This document shows, piece after piece, positions 1 to 8,668 of a DNA stretch of 51,475 bases. The stretch spans positions 1-51,475 of the forward strand of contig JAFXTB010000020.1 of assembly GCA_017525225.1 (NCBI GenBank), in the 5' to 3' direction. The DNA comes from Kiritimatiellia bacterium. GTDB taxonomy: Bacteria; Verrucomicrobiota; Kiritimatiellia; RFP12; UBA1067. The position numbers were made by a program, and so were the translations under genes. The notes under the pieces are model-generated. The model was not told where the DNA came from, searched no databases, and saw only the letters and a list, made by a program, of their open reading frames with translations. Every line of letters starts with the position of its first letter. The first letter of the stretch is position 1.

Positions 1-68
1 AGCACGAACCACTGCCGTTTGACCAGCCTAGCCTGTCCCGCGACAGAATCTGCACCGCCAGCGACCAT
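1..68 (-). CDS. N-terminal fragment of an unidentified protein, cut by window edge
   Basis: A short reading frame opens at the ATG at 68-66 and runs without a stop to the window edge. A GGAGG ribosome binding site lies about 9 nt before the ATG. It sits just downstream of the dinG stop codon (72-74) and is probably the last visible member of the thrS-dinG gene chain. The 22 visible residues end in KRQWFV, which is compatible with the beginning of a NusG-like protein but is far too short to prove it. The existence of the gene is inferred from start, ribosome binding site and open frame only. Confidence 0.4.
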   Translation of the reverse strand, partial: MVAGGADSVAGQARLVKRQWFV

Positions 69-71
69 CCG

Positions 72-2471
72 TCAATCCTCCGCCAAGAACTCCTGCGTGC
101 GCTCCAGCACCTCGTCGAGCGAACCTACCACTTGCACCGTGGCGGCGATCGACTTGCGGAAGATCGCGCCATAGTTCTTCCGGGCCAGCCGCGGATCGGC
201 CACGACTACAACCCCGCGGTCGGACTTCGTGCGGACGAGCCGTCCGAAGCCCTGGCGGAAACGTATCAGCGCCTCCGGGAGCATGAAGTCCCTGAATTCG
301 CTGCCGCCCTGCGCCACGATGCGCTCGCCGCGGGCCGCCGTCACAGGCTCGCCCACCTGCGGGAACGGCAGACGCGCCAGTACCACGCAGCTCAGCGCCT
401 CGCCCGGCACGTCCACGCCTTCCCAGAACGACTGTGCTCCAAAGAGCGCGACGCCTTCGCCTGCCTCCTTGAGCCTGTGCACCATCTGCTCGCGCGAGAG
501 ACCCTCACCCTGCACCAGCAGCTCGATGCCGCACGCCATGAGGCGCGGACGCGCAAGCTCGGCCGTCTGCTGCATCATGTCGTACGCGGTGAAAAGCGCG
601 AGCGCCCGCCCGCGGGTGGCGAAGAATAGATCGGCAAGGAACGCCGCCAGCCTTTCGGCGTAGGCGGCAGGATCGGTGGATGGGTCGGGCAGGCAGTCCG
701 GCGCCAGCACGCGCGTCTGCCGGAAATAGTCGAAGGGCGAGGCCGCGACCAGCGCACGGACACGCGGCCCCGGACGCGCCACGTCGCCATCGCATCTAGG
801 CGGCTCCGAGGCCGTGAGGTCCAGTCCCAACTTGCGCGCCATGTAGTCGAAGCGGTCACCCGCCCGCAGCGTCGCGGAACATAGAACCACCGTGTCCTTC
901 GGATCGTAGAAGCAGCGCTTCATCTCCTGCGCGACAGAGATAGGCGCCCCAACGAGGCGCACTGCGGCCTTGCGCCGCCCGTGCGCCGGCTTCGCCTCAT
1001 GCAGCTTCTCTATCCAGAACACTCGGTCAGGATCGGAACCGTCCAGCACGCATTTCATCTCCAGGATGAAATCCGTGAACTGCTGCACCAGACCATACGC
1101 CTGCGCCGAGAGATCGTTGAAAAGCGGAAGCTCGCCATCGGCGGCCGAACCTTCAAGGGCATCGCCAAGGCTCTTGACTACAGCCTGCAACCGCGCCAGG
1201 ACATCCTCGAAGCACAGAGCGACTTCAAGCATGGCGCCTTCATCCCACTGCGCCGCCGTATAGTCGGCGAATATCCCCTGCAGGCAGTACTGGCGCAGCG
1301 CGCGCGACACGGGCGGCGCCGCCGGGACGGTACGGTACCTCAGGATGTCGGCCTTCGGCGACGGTGAAAAGAGTCCGCTGAGAGTTTCAAGCAGCTCTTC
1401 GCCAGCCTGTTTCACGAAGCCAAGCTGTACATGGGCTCGATTGACCAGCTCACGTATCTCCTCGGCCCGGGCGGAATCGGCGAGCACACCCTTCCCGAGC
1501 TGACGCTCCACCGCCCCCAGCAGTCCGCGCATACGCGCCTGGCGACCGCGACCGGCGCGCCCCGGACGCGCCAGGCGACCCAGAAGCCGCGTGAGCGAGG
1601 CCAGGGAAAGCTCGTACGAGAAGTATTCCGTGGCGATGTCCTCGAGATTGTGCGCCTCGTCGAATACCAGCCGTCCGTATGCCGGCAGAAGCCCCGTGCC
1701 GGGATTGGCCGCCTCGGTGAGCACAAGCGAGTGGTTGGCCACTATCACATGCGCACGCATGGCGCGAGCGCGCGCCTTGGCAACGAAGCACTTGCCGGAA
1801 TAGCGGCAGGCGCGGCCCCAGCAGTCCTCAGCCTGGCATACAAGGTGCGAACGCAGCTCCTCGCCGCCAAAGGTGTCCATGTCGCCATCCTCTGTGGCGT
1901 GGAACCATGCCACGAAGCGGGCGAACTCGGCCTGCTCGCTTTCGTTCAGAGTCCACCATCCACCCTGCATGTACTCCTCCAGGGCCTTCAGGCAGAGATA
2001 GTTGGCGCGCCCCTTCAGAACGGCCCAGCGCAGTTTCGGCGCATCGTCGCCAAGAGTTCCGGCGGCGCGCGGCAGGTCGCTTCCGGTGAGCTGGCTCTGC
2101 AGGTTACGCGTTGCCGTGGAGATTACGACGGGCGTGTCGTTCGTGAAGCTCCAGAGGATGGAAGGTACGAGATACGCGAGCGACTTCCCAACGCCCGTGC
2201 CGGCCTCCACCATCAGATGGGAGCCATCGTTGAAGGCACGGGCTACGGCACGAAGCATGTCTAGCTGGCCGGGACGCGCCTCGTAGCCGGGCATCATGCC
2301 GAGCGTGCCGCCAGGCTCAAGATGGCGCGCCGTCCGGGCGATGTCCAGCGGTGTGCAATCCTCATGCGCCACCATGCTGCATCTCGCCCCGCCGGACGGC
2401 ATGTCCGGCACGCATGAGGCCCAGTCGGGATCCGCCATGAAATCGGCGGGAGATGGAACGGGCCGCGTCAC
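72..2471 (-). CDS. dinG: DinG-family ATP-dependent DNA helicase (XPD-like, Fe-S)
   Basis: Superfamily 2 helicase of the DinG/XPD type, expected to unwind DNA 5' to 3' and act on D-loops and R-loops during repair. Visible motifs: Walker A GTGVGKS at residues 91-97; a Fe-S cluster domain with cysteines at 160, 217, 222 and 228; a DEAH box at 271-274; and C-terminal motifs SFWEGVDVPG and GFGRLVRT for motifs V and VI. At 799 aa it is of normal length. The start is GTG at 2471, overlapping the upstream pseudouridine synthase stop as GTGA, which implies translational coupling. An internal ATG at residue 12 is an alternative start. The four cluster cysteines make a DinG-type enzyme much more likely than a plain DEAH helicase. 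Confidence 0.9.
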   Translation of the reverse strand: MTRPVPSPADFMADPDWASCVPDMPSGGARCSMVAHEDCTPLDIARTARHLEPGGTLGMMPGYEARPGQLDMLRAVARAFNDGSHLMVEAGTGVGKSLAYLVPSILWSFTNDTPVVISTATRNLQSQLTGSDLPRAAGTLGDDAPKLRWAVLKGRANYLCLKALEEYMQGGWWTLNESEQAEFARFVAWFHATEDGDMDTFGGEELRSHLVCQAEDCWGRACRYSGKCFVAKARARAMRAHVIVANHSLVLTEAANPGTGLLPAYGRLVFDEAHNLEDIATEYFSYELSLASLTRLLGRLARPGRAGRGRQARMRGLLGAVERQLGKGVLADSARAEEIRELVNRAHVQLGFVKQAGEELLETLSGLFSPSPKADILRYRTVPAAPPVSRALRQYCLQGIFADYTAAQWDEGAMLEVALCFEDVLARLQAVVKSLGDALEGSAADGELPLFNDLSAQAYGLVQQFTDFILEMKCVLDGSDPDRVFWIEKLHEAKPAHGRRKAAVRLVGAPISVAQEMKRCFYDPKDTVVLCSATLRAGDRFDYMARKLGLDLTASEPPRCDGDVARPGPRVRALVAASPFDYFRQTRVLAPDCLPDPSTDPAAYAERLAAFLADLFFATRGRALALFTAYDMMQQTAELARPRLMACGIELLVQGEGLSREQMVHRLKEAGEGVALFGAQSFWEGVDVPGEALSCVVLARLPFPQVGEPVTAARGERIVAQGGSEFRDFMLPEALIRFRQGFGRLVRTKSDRGVVVVADPRLARKNYGAIFRKSIAATVQVVGSLDEVLERTQEFLAED

Positions 2472-3421
2472 CGGCGACCCATGCCGAAGAGTTTCAAAGT
2501 TGCGCGGAAGTCAGCCGGCAGTGGACTGTGCGCCTTGATGCGCACACCCTTCGAAATCGGATCCGGAAGTTCTAGCGACGAAGCATGGAGCATCTGGCGC
2601 GATATGGCCATCAGACGTGGATCGCGCGCGCGCTTGAGTCCGAATGTGCGATCGCCCACGATCGGGAAGCGTATCCCGGCAAGATGCCGACGTATCTGGT
2701 TGGTGCGGCCGGTCTCGATGCGCACCTTGAGGAAGGAGGCATCGTTGGAGACCGCTTCACGCAGAACGTGGGTTACGGCCTGCTGGCCGTCCAGAGGAGT
2801 GTCGATGCGCTGATGGGCGTAAGGGAATCGGCCCACGGCGATGGCGTGGTACTCCTTGCGCACCAGGCGCGTCTTGAACACCTCCACCGCCGCAAGATGG
2901 GCCGCATGGTTTCTCGCAAGCAGCAGGCAGCCCGACGTGTCGCGGTCCAACCGGTGCACAGCCTGCAGGTTCGGCTCGGAGAGCTGTTCGCGAAGGATCG
3001 CCTCCACCGAGCCAGCTCCACCATTGGCGAGCAACCCGGCCGGCTTGTCGACGACGACAAACCCATCCGTCTCGACAAGCACGCGTATGTGCCGCCCGGC
3101 ATTGTCGAGGCCCTTGCCGCCCCCCAGGCCGCCATCGGCGGCAGATTTCGACGGTGAGCGGCGCCTTGCGGCCGAGGCCACGGCGCGGGGCACCTCCACG
3201 GTGTCGCCTGTCTTCAGCGCGTGGTGCGCCATCCACACGCAGCGGCGGTTCACCCACACGCTTCGGCCGTCTATGACGGCCTTTGCGGCGCGGCGGGTCA
3301 GGCCAAGCCTTGCGGAAAGGAAATCCTGCAGGGTGCGGCCGGAATCCGGCCTGCCCACGGCTAGCACCTCGATGTTCGCGGAGAAGCGCGGCGCACGCGG
3401 CGCGGATGCATTCCTGTTCAT
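2468..3421 (-). CDS. RluA-family 23S rRNA/tRNA pseudouridine synthase
   Basis: Isomerises uridine to pseudouridine in structured RNA. An N-terminal S4-like RNA-binding segment (residues about 28-78) is followed by the RluA catalytic domain with the motif HRLDRDTSG at 156-164; Asp159 is the catalytic aspartate. A basic, Gly/Ser-rich linker (about 80-108) separates the two. At 317 aa it is typical of the RluC/RluD group, but the target uridine cannot be told from sequence. It starts 2 nt after the stop of the PAS gene and overlaps dinG, so it is part of the same transcript. Confidence 0.88.
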   Translation of the reverse strand: MNRNASAPRAPRFSANIEVLAVGRPDSGRTLQDFLSARLGLTRRAAKAVIDGRSVWVNRRCVWMAHHALKTGDTVEVPRAVASAARRRSPSKSAADGGLGGGKGLDNAGRHIRVLVETDGFVVVDKPAGLLANGGAGSVEAILREQLSEPNLQAVHRLDRDTSGCLLLARNHAAHLAAVEVFKTRLVRKEYHAIAVGRFPYAHQRIDTPLDGQQAVTHVLREAVSNDASFLKVRIETGRTNQIRRHLAGIRFPIVGDRTFGLKRARDPRLMAISRQMLHASSLELPDPISKGVRIKAHSPLPADFRATLKLFGMGRR

Positions 3422-3423
3422 GC

Positions 3424-4140
3424 TCAGACCCTGAATACGGAGCCTACGACTCCGCGAATCTTCTTGCCGTGGAGGTCCGGAGCCAGGGCGATCTCGACCT
3501 CCTCGCCTTCGCCGCCATCGGCGTTCTCGGCGCAGATGCGCGTGGCGCTGGATTCGCCGGAGAGCGCCTGCGCGAAGAGCGAAGGCATGGGATCGTCGTC
3601 CATGAAGTCCACGAAGGACGACTTCTGCACGTCGTCGGTGATGCCGAACATATCCATGAAGGCCTGGTTCACCCAGCGGAAGCGTCCATCGGGCGCGCAG
3701 GCGAAAAGCGCCGCCTGCGACACGTTGAAGCAGTTCTCCTTTGAGCGGAAGGCGTCCAGCTGGCGGCGGCGGCGCTCGGTGTTGCGAACGGTGAACACCA
3801 GATCCCCCGGATCCATCAGGTCGATCACGCTCACCGTGACCTCCGCGGCGAATGGCGTCCCGTCCTTGCGCAGGCAGTTCGCGTCCAGCATCATGTGGCG
3901 GGCCTCGTCAAGCCCCTTGCGGATGCGCTGGACGATCGCCGGCGTCACTCCGGGGATGAACACGCCTATGGGACGGTCCATCACCTCCTCGGTCTCGTAG
4001 CCGAAGAACTCCTTCGCGCGGGCGTTCTGCTCGATGAGATGGCCATTGGGATCGGTGATGATCACGGCGTCGTACATTCCCGCCAGCAGCTGGCGGAACA
4101 GCGACCGGTGGTCTTTCATCGTCATTACTGGACTGGACAT
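3424..4140 (-). CDS. Double PAS-domain protein without visible output domain
   Basis: A 238-residue protein made of two PAS folds: the first about residues 8-115 (begins with an AVIITDPNGHLIEQN-type segment), the second about 135-235. I see no kinase, GGDEF, HTH or other output domain, so it may sense a small ligand or redox state and act by binding a partner. The start at 4140 has an AGAAGGAG ribosome binding site 10 nt upstream; the frame is open further upstream but lacks support there and would run into tkt. It lies 34 nt after tkt and 2 nt before the pseudouridine synthase gene, inside a translation-related operon, which is an unusual place for a PAS protein. Partner unknown. Confidence 0.75.
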   Translation of the reverse strand: MSSPVMTMKDHRSLFRQLLAGMYDAVIITDPNGHLIEQNARAKEFFGYETEEVMDRPIGVFIPGVTPAIVQRIRKGLDEARHMMLDANCLRKDGTPFAAEVTVSVIDLMDPGDLVFTVRNTERRRRQLDAFRSKENCFNVSQAALFACAPDGRFRWVNQAFMDMFGITDDVQKSSFVDFMDDDPMPSLFAQALSGESSATRICAENADGGEGEEVEIALAPDLHGKKIRGVVGSVFRV

Positions 4141-4174
4141 CTCGCTAACGCTCCTTCTGGATTGCCTTGCAGCT

Positions 4175-6103
4175 TCAAAGCAGTTCGCGCGCCTTGGCAA
4201 GCACATTCTCGGCCGTGAAGCCGAAATGCTGCGCCAGCGTCTTGTATGGCCCCGACTCCCCGTATCTGTCGAGCGTCAGGTAGCGCGTGGAGGAGATGTC
4301 CCCCGCGTAGCGCTCCCAGCCGAACGACACGCCCGCCTCCGCTATGACGCGACGGCGGCATGTGGACGGTATCACGCTCTCGCGATAGGCCAGCGGCTGC
4401 TTCTCGAAAAGCTCCCAGCACGGCATGGATACGACCCGCACGCGGCGACCCTCCTCGGCCAGCTTCTTCGCAGCATCGAGACAGATACCCACCTCCGAGC
4501 CGCTCGCAAGGAAGAGGACCTCGGGATCGACGTCCGTGCCGAACACGATGTACGCCCCCTTCGCCACGCCATCGGCGGAAGTCCCCTCCAGGATCGGCAG
4601 ATTCTGCCGCGTCGTGAGGATGCAGCTGGGACCATTCGTGTTCTTCAGCATCTCCACCCAGCAGTAGCCGGTCTCGTTCGCGTCCGCAGGACGGAACACC
4701 GCCACGTTGGGCATTGCGCGCAGCATCGCCATCTGCTCCACCGGCTCGTGCGTCGGCCCATCCTCGCCCACGTAGAACGAATCGTGCGAGAACACCCAGA
4801 TCGACGGCAGCTTCATCAGCGCCGCCAGGCGCATCGCCGGCTTACAGTAGTCGCTGAACACGAAGAACGTGGCGCCGAACGCACGCCACGAGCCGTACGC
4901 CGTGATGCCGTTGACGATCGCCGACATCGCCAGCTCGCGAATGCCGAAGTGGATGTTGCGGCCCGTGAAGTCACCGGCGGCCAGCCAGCCGTACTCCTTG
5001 AGCGCCGTCTTGTTGGAAGGCTCCAGGTCCGCGCTACCGCCGACGAGCGACGGGTAGACCTTCGCCAGCGCGTTCATCACCGTGCCGCATGCCGCGCGCG
5101 TCGCTACGGGCTTTGCGGGATCGAACGCCGGCAGCGCCTTCAGGAGATCCCCCGCGAGCGCGGTTCCGCCGTACGCCGGATGGTCCTCCTTGAGCCAGCG
5201 GTTGCGCAGGCGGCGGCACACTGCCGCACGCGCGGCGAACATTGCGTACACCTCCTGCGGCACATAGAAACTCTTCTCGGGATCGAAGCCGAGTGCGGAC
5301 TTGGTGGCCTTCAGCTCGTCCTCCCCGAGCGGCGCGCCATGCACGCCCGCGGTGCCCTTCTTGTTCGGCGCGCCGAGGCCGATCGTCGTGGTGGCGATGA
5401 TCAGCACGGGCGCCCCCTCCACCTTCATGGCCCGCTTGTAAGCCCTGGCGATCTGGTCGTAGTCGTGGCCGTCGCATGCAAGCACCTTCCAGCCATAGCT
5501 TTCAAAGCGCTTCCTCGCGTCGTCCTTCATCGAGAGGGCGGTGGATCCCTCGATCGTGATGCCATTGGAATCGTACACCAGAACGAGCCGGTCGAGGCCC
5601 AGGTTGCCCGCGAAGGAGCAGGCCTCGTGCGAGATGCCCTCCTCCATGTCGCCATCGCCGCAGAATATCCACGTGCGGTTGGTGCGGTTCGCCATCCTGG
5701 CGGCAAGCGCAAGACCCACGCCCATCGCTATGCCCTGGCCGAGAGGGCCCGTCGTGACCTCTACGCCCGGCATCACACCACGCTCGGGATGCCCGGCGCA
5801 GCGGGAGCCAAGCTGGCGGAAGCTCTGGCACTGGTCCATCTCCGCCCCTTTCACGCCAGCGAGATGCAGCAACGCGTACTCGAGCGTCGAGCCATGCCCA
5901 CCGGAGAGCACGAACCTGTCGCGCCCTTCCCACTGCGGATCCTTCGGGTCGAATTCCAGATGGTTGAGCCAAAGGCTCACGGCGAGGTCCGCCAGGCCCA
6001 TCGGAGCGCCGGGATGGCCGCTCTTCGCCTTCTCGACCATGTCCGCGCACAGGCAGCGCACGGTGTTGGCCGCAAGGGCCAGCTGTTCGTTGGTGTATCT
6101 CAT
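4175..6103 (-). CDS. tkt: Transketolase
   Basis: Thiamine-diphosphate enzyme of the pentose phosphate pathway, transferring two-carbon ketol units between sugar phosphates. Family motifs are clear: the N-terminal GHPGAPMGLADL substrate region, the ThDP/Mg motif GDGDMEEG followed by the conserved Asn of YDSNGITIEG, and EDGPTHEPVEQ in the pyrimidine domain. At 642 aa it is full length. The ATG at 6103 is preceded by AAAGGAT about 11 nt upstream; upstream in-frame codons belong to infC shadow sequence. It follows infC by 29 nt, so tkt occupies the place where rpmI-rplT follow infC in many bacteria. Confidence 0.95.
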   Translation of the reverse strand: MRYTNEQLALAANTVRCLCADMVEKAKSGHPGAPMGLADLAVSLWLNHLEFDPKDPQWEGRDRFVLSGGHGSTLEYALLHLAGVKGAEMDQCQSFRQLGSRCAGHPERGVMPGVEVTTGPLGQGIAMGVGLALAARMANRTNRTWIFCGDGDMEEGISHEACSFAGNLGLDRLVLVYDSNGITIEGSTALSMKDDARKRFESYGWKVLACDGHDYDQIARAYKRAMKVEGAPVLIIATTTIGLGAPNKKGTAGVHGAPLGEDELKATKSALGFDPEKSFYVPQEVYAMFAARAAVCRRLRNRWLKEDHPAYGGTALAGDLLKALPAFDPAKPVATRAACGTVMNALAKVYPSLVGGSADLEPSNKTALKEYGWLAAGDFTGRNIHFGIRELAMSAIVNGITAYGSWRAFGATFFVFSDYCKPAMRLAALMKLPSIWVFSHDSFYVGEDGPTHEPVEQMAMLRAMPNVAVFRPADANETGYCWVEMLKNTNGPSCILTTRQNLPILEGTSADGVAKGAYIVFGTDVDPEVLFLASGSEVGICLDAAKKLAEEGRRVRVVSMPCWELFEKQPLAYRESVIPSTCRRRVIAEAGVSFGWERYAGDISSTRYLTLDRYGESGPYKTLAQHFGFTAENVLAKARELL

Positions 6104-6132
6104 CTCTTGACCGATCCTTTCTGGCCGCCCCG

Positions 6133-6747
6133 TCACGGGGCGGCGGGGCCGTCGTTGACGGTTATCACGATGCCGGTGTTCGGCGTCTCCGGCTGCGGCG
6201 ACGCCGGGTTCCTTGATGGTGCATTCTTCTTCGCGTTCGCGCGCGGCGGGCCGATAAGGCAGAAATGTATGCGCCCGTCCGTCTTCGGCGCCTGCTCCAC
6301 GAAGCATTCGTCCTTGAGCATCTCAAGGACTTCGGATATCTTGTCCTCGCCGATGTCGCGGTGCGCGTTCTCGCGGCCGCGGAACTGCAGGGAAAGACGG
6401 ACCTTGTTGCCTTCCGCAAGGAACGCGCGGATCTGCCGCAGCTTGTGCTGCAGATCGCCCACGTCCGTACCCGGATGGAACTTGATCTCCTTCACCTGTG
6501 TCTGCTTCTGGGCCTTGCGGGCCTTCTTCGCCTTGATCGATTCCTCGTAGCGGAATTTGCCGTAGTCCATGATCTTGCACACTGGCGGCACGGCATTGGG
6601 GGTGATCTCCACGAGATCCAGCCCCTGGCTGTCGGCCAGACGCTGGGCCTGGCCGGTCGGCATCACGCCGACCATGTTTCCGTTGGCATCAAGAACGCGC
6701 ACCTGGGGCACGCGGATCTTGTAGTTCACACGCGTAAACGAAGCGAT
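6133..6747 (-). CDS. infC: Translation initiation factor IF-3, probable AUC start
   Basis: IF-3 binds the 30S subunit, blocks premature 50S joining and proofreads the start codon and initiator tRNA. The N-terminal domain (NYKIRVPQVRVLD, VCKIMDYGKFRYE), the lysine-rich linker and the C-terminal domain (EIKFHPGTDVGD, LQFRGRENAH) are all present, plus a Pro-rich tail of about 30 residues beyond the usual end. A GTG at 6729 would give 198 aa, but the ribosome binding site AGAGGTGA lies 24 nt upstream of it. An in-frame ATC at 6747-6745 lies at ideal spacing (6 nt after AGAGG) directly after an in-frame stop, giving 204 aa. A non-AUG start is a known feature of IF-3 genes, used for autoregulation. 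Confidence 0.93.
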   Translation of the reverse strand: MASFTRVNYKIRVPQVRVLDANGNMVGVMPTGQAQRLADSQGLDLVEITPNAVPPVCKIMDYGKFRYEESIKAKKARKAQKQTQVKEIKFHPGTDVGDLQHKLRQIRAFLAEGNKVRLSLQFRGRENAHRDIGEDKISEVLEMLKDECFVEQAPKTDGRIHFCLIGPPRANAKKNAPSRNPASPQPETPNTGIVITVNDGPAAP

Positions 6748-6758
6748 AAGTCACCTCT
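6745..6758 (-). promoter_or_regulatory. infC ribosome binding site and atypical ATC initiation codon
   Basis: Reading the minus strand, GAGAGGTGA is followed by CTT and then ATC. The TGA within this stretch is the in-frame stop that bounds the infC frame, so the start must lie between it and the GTG at 6729. The only codons between are CTT, ATC, GCT, TCG, TTT, ACG and CGT. ATC at 6 nt from AGAGG is the best candidate and is one of the restricted class of start codons that IF-3 itself discriminates against. Confidence 0.7.
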
Positions 6759-6810
6759 CGTTGTTTAGTCTGTTTTTCCATTTTCCGCCAACATGGCGAA
6801 ATCGTCGCAC

Positions 6811-6840
6811 ATTATAGCACATTCCGCGCCTGCGTTGCAA
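6811..6840 (-). promoter_or_regulatory. Sigma70-type promoter upstream of infC
   Basis: -35 TTGCAA at 6840-6835, 18-nt spacer, -10 TATAAT at 6816-6811 with an upstream TGC. It lies in the 94-nt gap between the thrS stop and infC and would give a leader of about 55 nt. It lets infC-tkt and downstream genes be expressed apart from thrS. Confidence 0.7.
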
Positions 6841-6841
6841 G

Positions 6842-8599
6842 TTAGCCTTCAAGCTCCCCCTCGAGCCTGGCGATGAACGCCTCGAGGCTCGATGCGCCAA
6901 GGTCGCCCTCGGTGCGGGACCGCACCGACACCACCTGCGCCGCCTCGTCGCGGCCGCCAGCCACGAGCATGTAGGGCACCTTCCAGAGCTGCGCGGCGCG
7001 AATCTTGGCGCCGAGCTTCTCGTTCGAAGGATCGATCTCCGCGCGGAAACCCTTGGCGCGAAGCGCCGCCTGGATGCGCCTGGCGTAGTCGAGCTGCCTG
7101 TCGGTGATCGGCAGGATGCGCACCTGCTCCGGCGCCAACCAGAGCGGAAACGCGCCCGCGTAGTGCTCGATGAGGATGCCGAAGAAGCGTTCGATCGACC
7201 CGAGAAGCGCGCGATGCACCATGTAGGGCTGGTGCTCCTTGCCATCCGCCCCCACATAGGTAAGGTTGAAGCGTTCGGGGAGGTTGAAGTCGAACTGCAC
7301 CGTACCGAGCTGCCACGGACGGCCGAGCGCGTCCTTGATCTTCATGTCGATCTTCGGACCGTAGAACGCGCCGCCGCCCTCGTCGACCTCGTACGCCATG
7401 CCTTCCTGGTCGAGCGCGTCCCTGAGCGACTGCGTGGCCTGCTCCCAGCGGGCAGGATCGCCCACCGCCTTCGCGGGCTTGGTGGAAAGATACGCCTGCA
7501 CCTCGTGGAAGCCGAACTTCCCGAGCATCTTCTTCGCGAACTCCACCGTGTCCTTGATCTCCTGCACTATCTGCTCGGGCGTGCAGAAGATGTGGGCGTC
7601 GTCCTGCGTGAAGCCGCGTACGCGGAAGAGACCGTGCCTGACGCCGTCCTTCTCGTAGCGGTACACCGTGCCCAGCTCGGCGTAGCGCACGGGCAGGTCG
7701 CGGTACGAGCGCTTCTCGAACTGGTAGCACTGGATGTGGAACGGGCAGTTCATCGGCTTCACGTAGTAGTCCTGTATGTACGCGTCCGTGCCCTCGCCCT
7801 CCTGCACCTTCATCACAGGGAACATCCCCTCCTTGTAGAAGGAAAGATGCCCGGATGTCTCCCAGAGGTTGGACTTGCCCACATGCGGGGTATAGACGAT
7901 CTCGTAGCCCGCCTCGTAGTGTTTCCTGCGCCAGTACTCCTCGATCGCCACGCGCACGCGTGCGCCGCGCGGCAGCCAGTGCGCAAGGCCAGGCCCCACC
8001 TGGTCGTTGATCGTGAAGAGCGCTAGCTGCCTGCCCAGCACGCGGTGGTCGCGCTTCTTCGCCTCCTCGAGGCGCGCGATGTACGCGTCTATCTCGGCCT
8101 GGTCCCTGCCGACTATGCCGTACACGCGCTGGAGCATCTTGTTGTTCTCGTCGCCCCTGTAGTAGCTGCCGGCCACCTTCATCAGCTTGACGGCGCCGAT
8201 CTGTGAGGAATGCTCCACGTGCGGACCACGGCACATCTCCGCATAGTCGCCCACCGTGTAGGTGGAGATCGCCTCGCCGGAGGCCTCCACATCCGCCAGG
8301 CGCTCAAGCTTGTACTTCTGCCCGGCAAGCATCCTCTTTGCCTCTTCGGCGGTGACATCCTTCTGCACGAACGGCTCGTCCAGGGCGATGAGGCGCGCGA
8401 CCTCCTTCTCTATCGCCGGGAAGTCCTCGGGCGTCAGCCGGTGCGGCAGGTCGAAATCGTAGTAGAAGCCCTCATCCGTCGCCGGACCGATGTCGACCTG
8501 CACGTCGTCGAACAGGTTCATGACCGCACGCGCGGTCAGGTGGGCGGCGGAATGCCGCCGCATTTCGTCTGTGATGTCCATTTTCGCCTTTTCCGTCAA
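6842..8599 (-). CDS. thrS: Threonyl-tRNA synthetase lacking the N-terminal TGS domain
   Basis: Class II aminoacyl-tRNA synthetase charging tRNA-Thr. At 585 aa it is about 55-60 residues shorter than the common bacterial enzyme because it begins directly with the editing domain (HSAAHL near residue 17, a GPATDEGFYYDF segment), without a TGS domain. The catalytic core is intact: motif 2 region around YRYEKDGVRHGLFRVRGF, zinc-ligand cysteine in MNCPFHIQCY, motif 3 PYMVHRALLGSIERFFG, and a C-terminal anticodon-binding domain. The start at 8599 is preceded by a strong promoter at 8615-8643 and a purine-rich GGAAAAGG stretch. A further upstream start is unlikely, as the promoter lies there. Confidence 0.94.
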   Translation of the reverse strand: MTEKAKMDITDEMRRHSAAHLTARAVMNLFDDVQVDIGPATDEGFYYDFDLPHRLTPEDFPAIEKEVARLIALDEPFVQKDVTAEEAKRMLAGQKYKLERLADVEASGEAISTYTVGDYAEMCRGPHVEHSSQIGAVKLMKVAGSYYRGDENNKMLQRVYGIVGRDQAEIDAYIARLEEAKKRDHRVLGRQLALFTINDQVGPGLAHWLPRGARVRVAIEEYWRRKHYEAGYEIVYTPHVGKSNLWETSGHLSFYKEGMFPVMKVQEGEGTDAYIQDYYVKPMNCPFHIQCYQFEKRSYRDLPVRYAELGTVYRYEKDGVRHGLFRVRGFTQDDAHIFCTPEQIVQEIKDTVEFAKKMLGKFGFHEVQAYLSTKPAKAVGDPARWEQATQSLRDALDQEGMAYEVDEGGGAFYGPKIDMKIKDALGRPWQLGTVQFDFNLPERFNLTYVGADGKEHQPYMVHRALLGSIERFFGILIEHYAGAFPLWLAPEQVRILPITDRQLDYARRIQAALRAKGFRAEIDPSNEKLGAKIRAAQLWKVPYMLVAGGRDEAAQVVSVRSRTEGDLGASSLEAFIARLEGELEG

Positions 8600-8614
8600 A
8601 CCAAAGTGGCATAT

Positions 8615-8643
8615 ATTATAATGCCTCTCTGGACGAAAAACAA
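8615..8643 (-). promoter_or_regulatory. Promoter of the thrS-infC-tkt-dinG transcript
   Basis: -35 TTGTTT at 8643-8638, 17-nt spacer, -10 TATAAT at 8620-8615. The predicted leader to the thrS ATG is only about 10-15 nt. I see no T-box-like structure. Confidence 0.65.
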
Positions 8644-8668
8644 GGGGAAACTCAAATCGGCAATACTG

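Noticed and set aside
4034-6550. An 838-codon open frame on the plus strand opposite tkt and infC
   Set aside because: It lies antisense to two well conserved genes, its protein is Arg/His-rich with no domain, and it reflects GC-rich codon use on the other strand.
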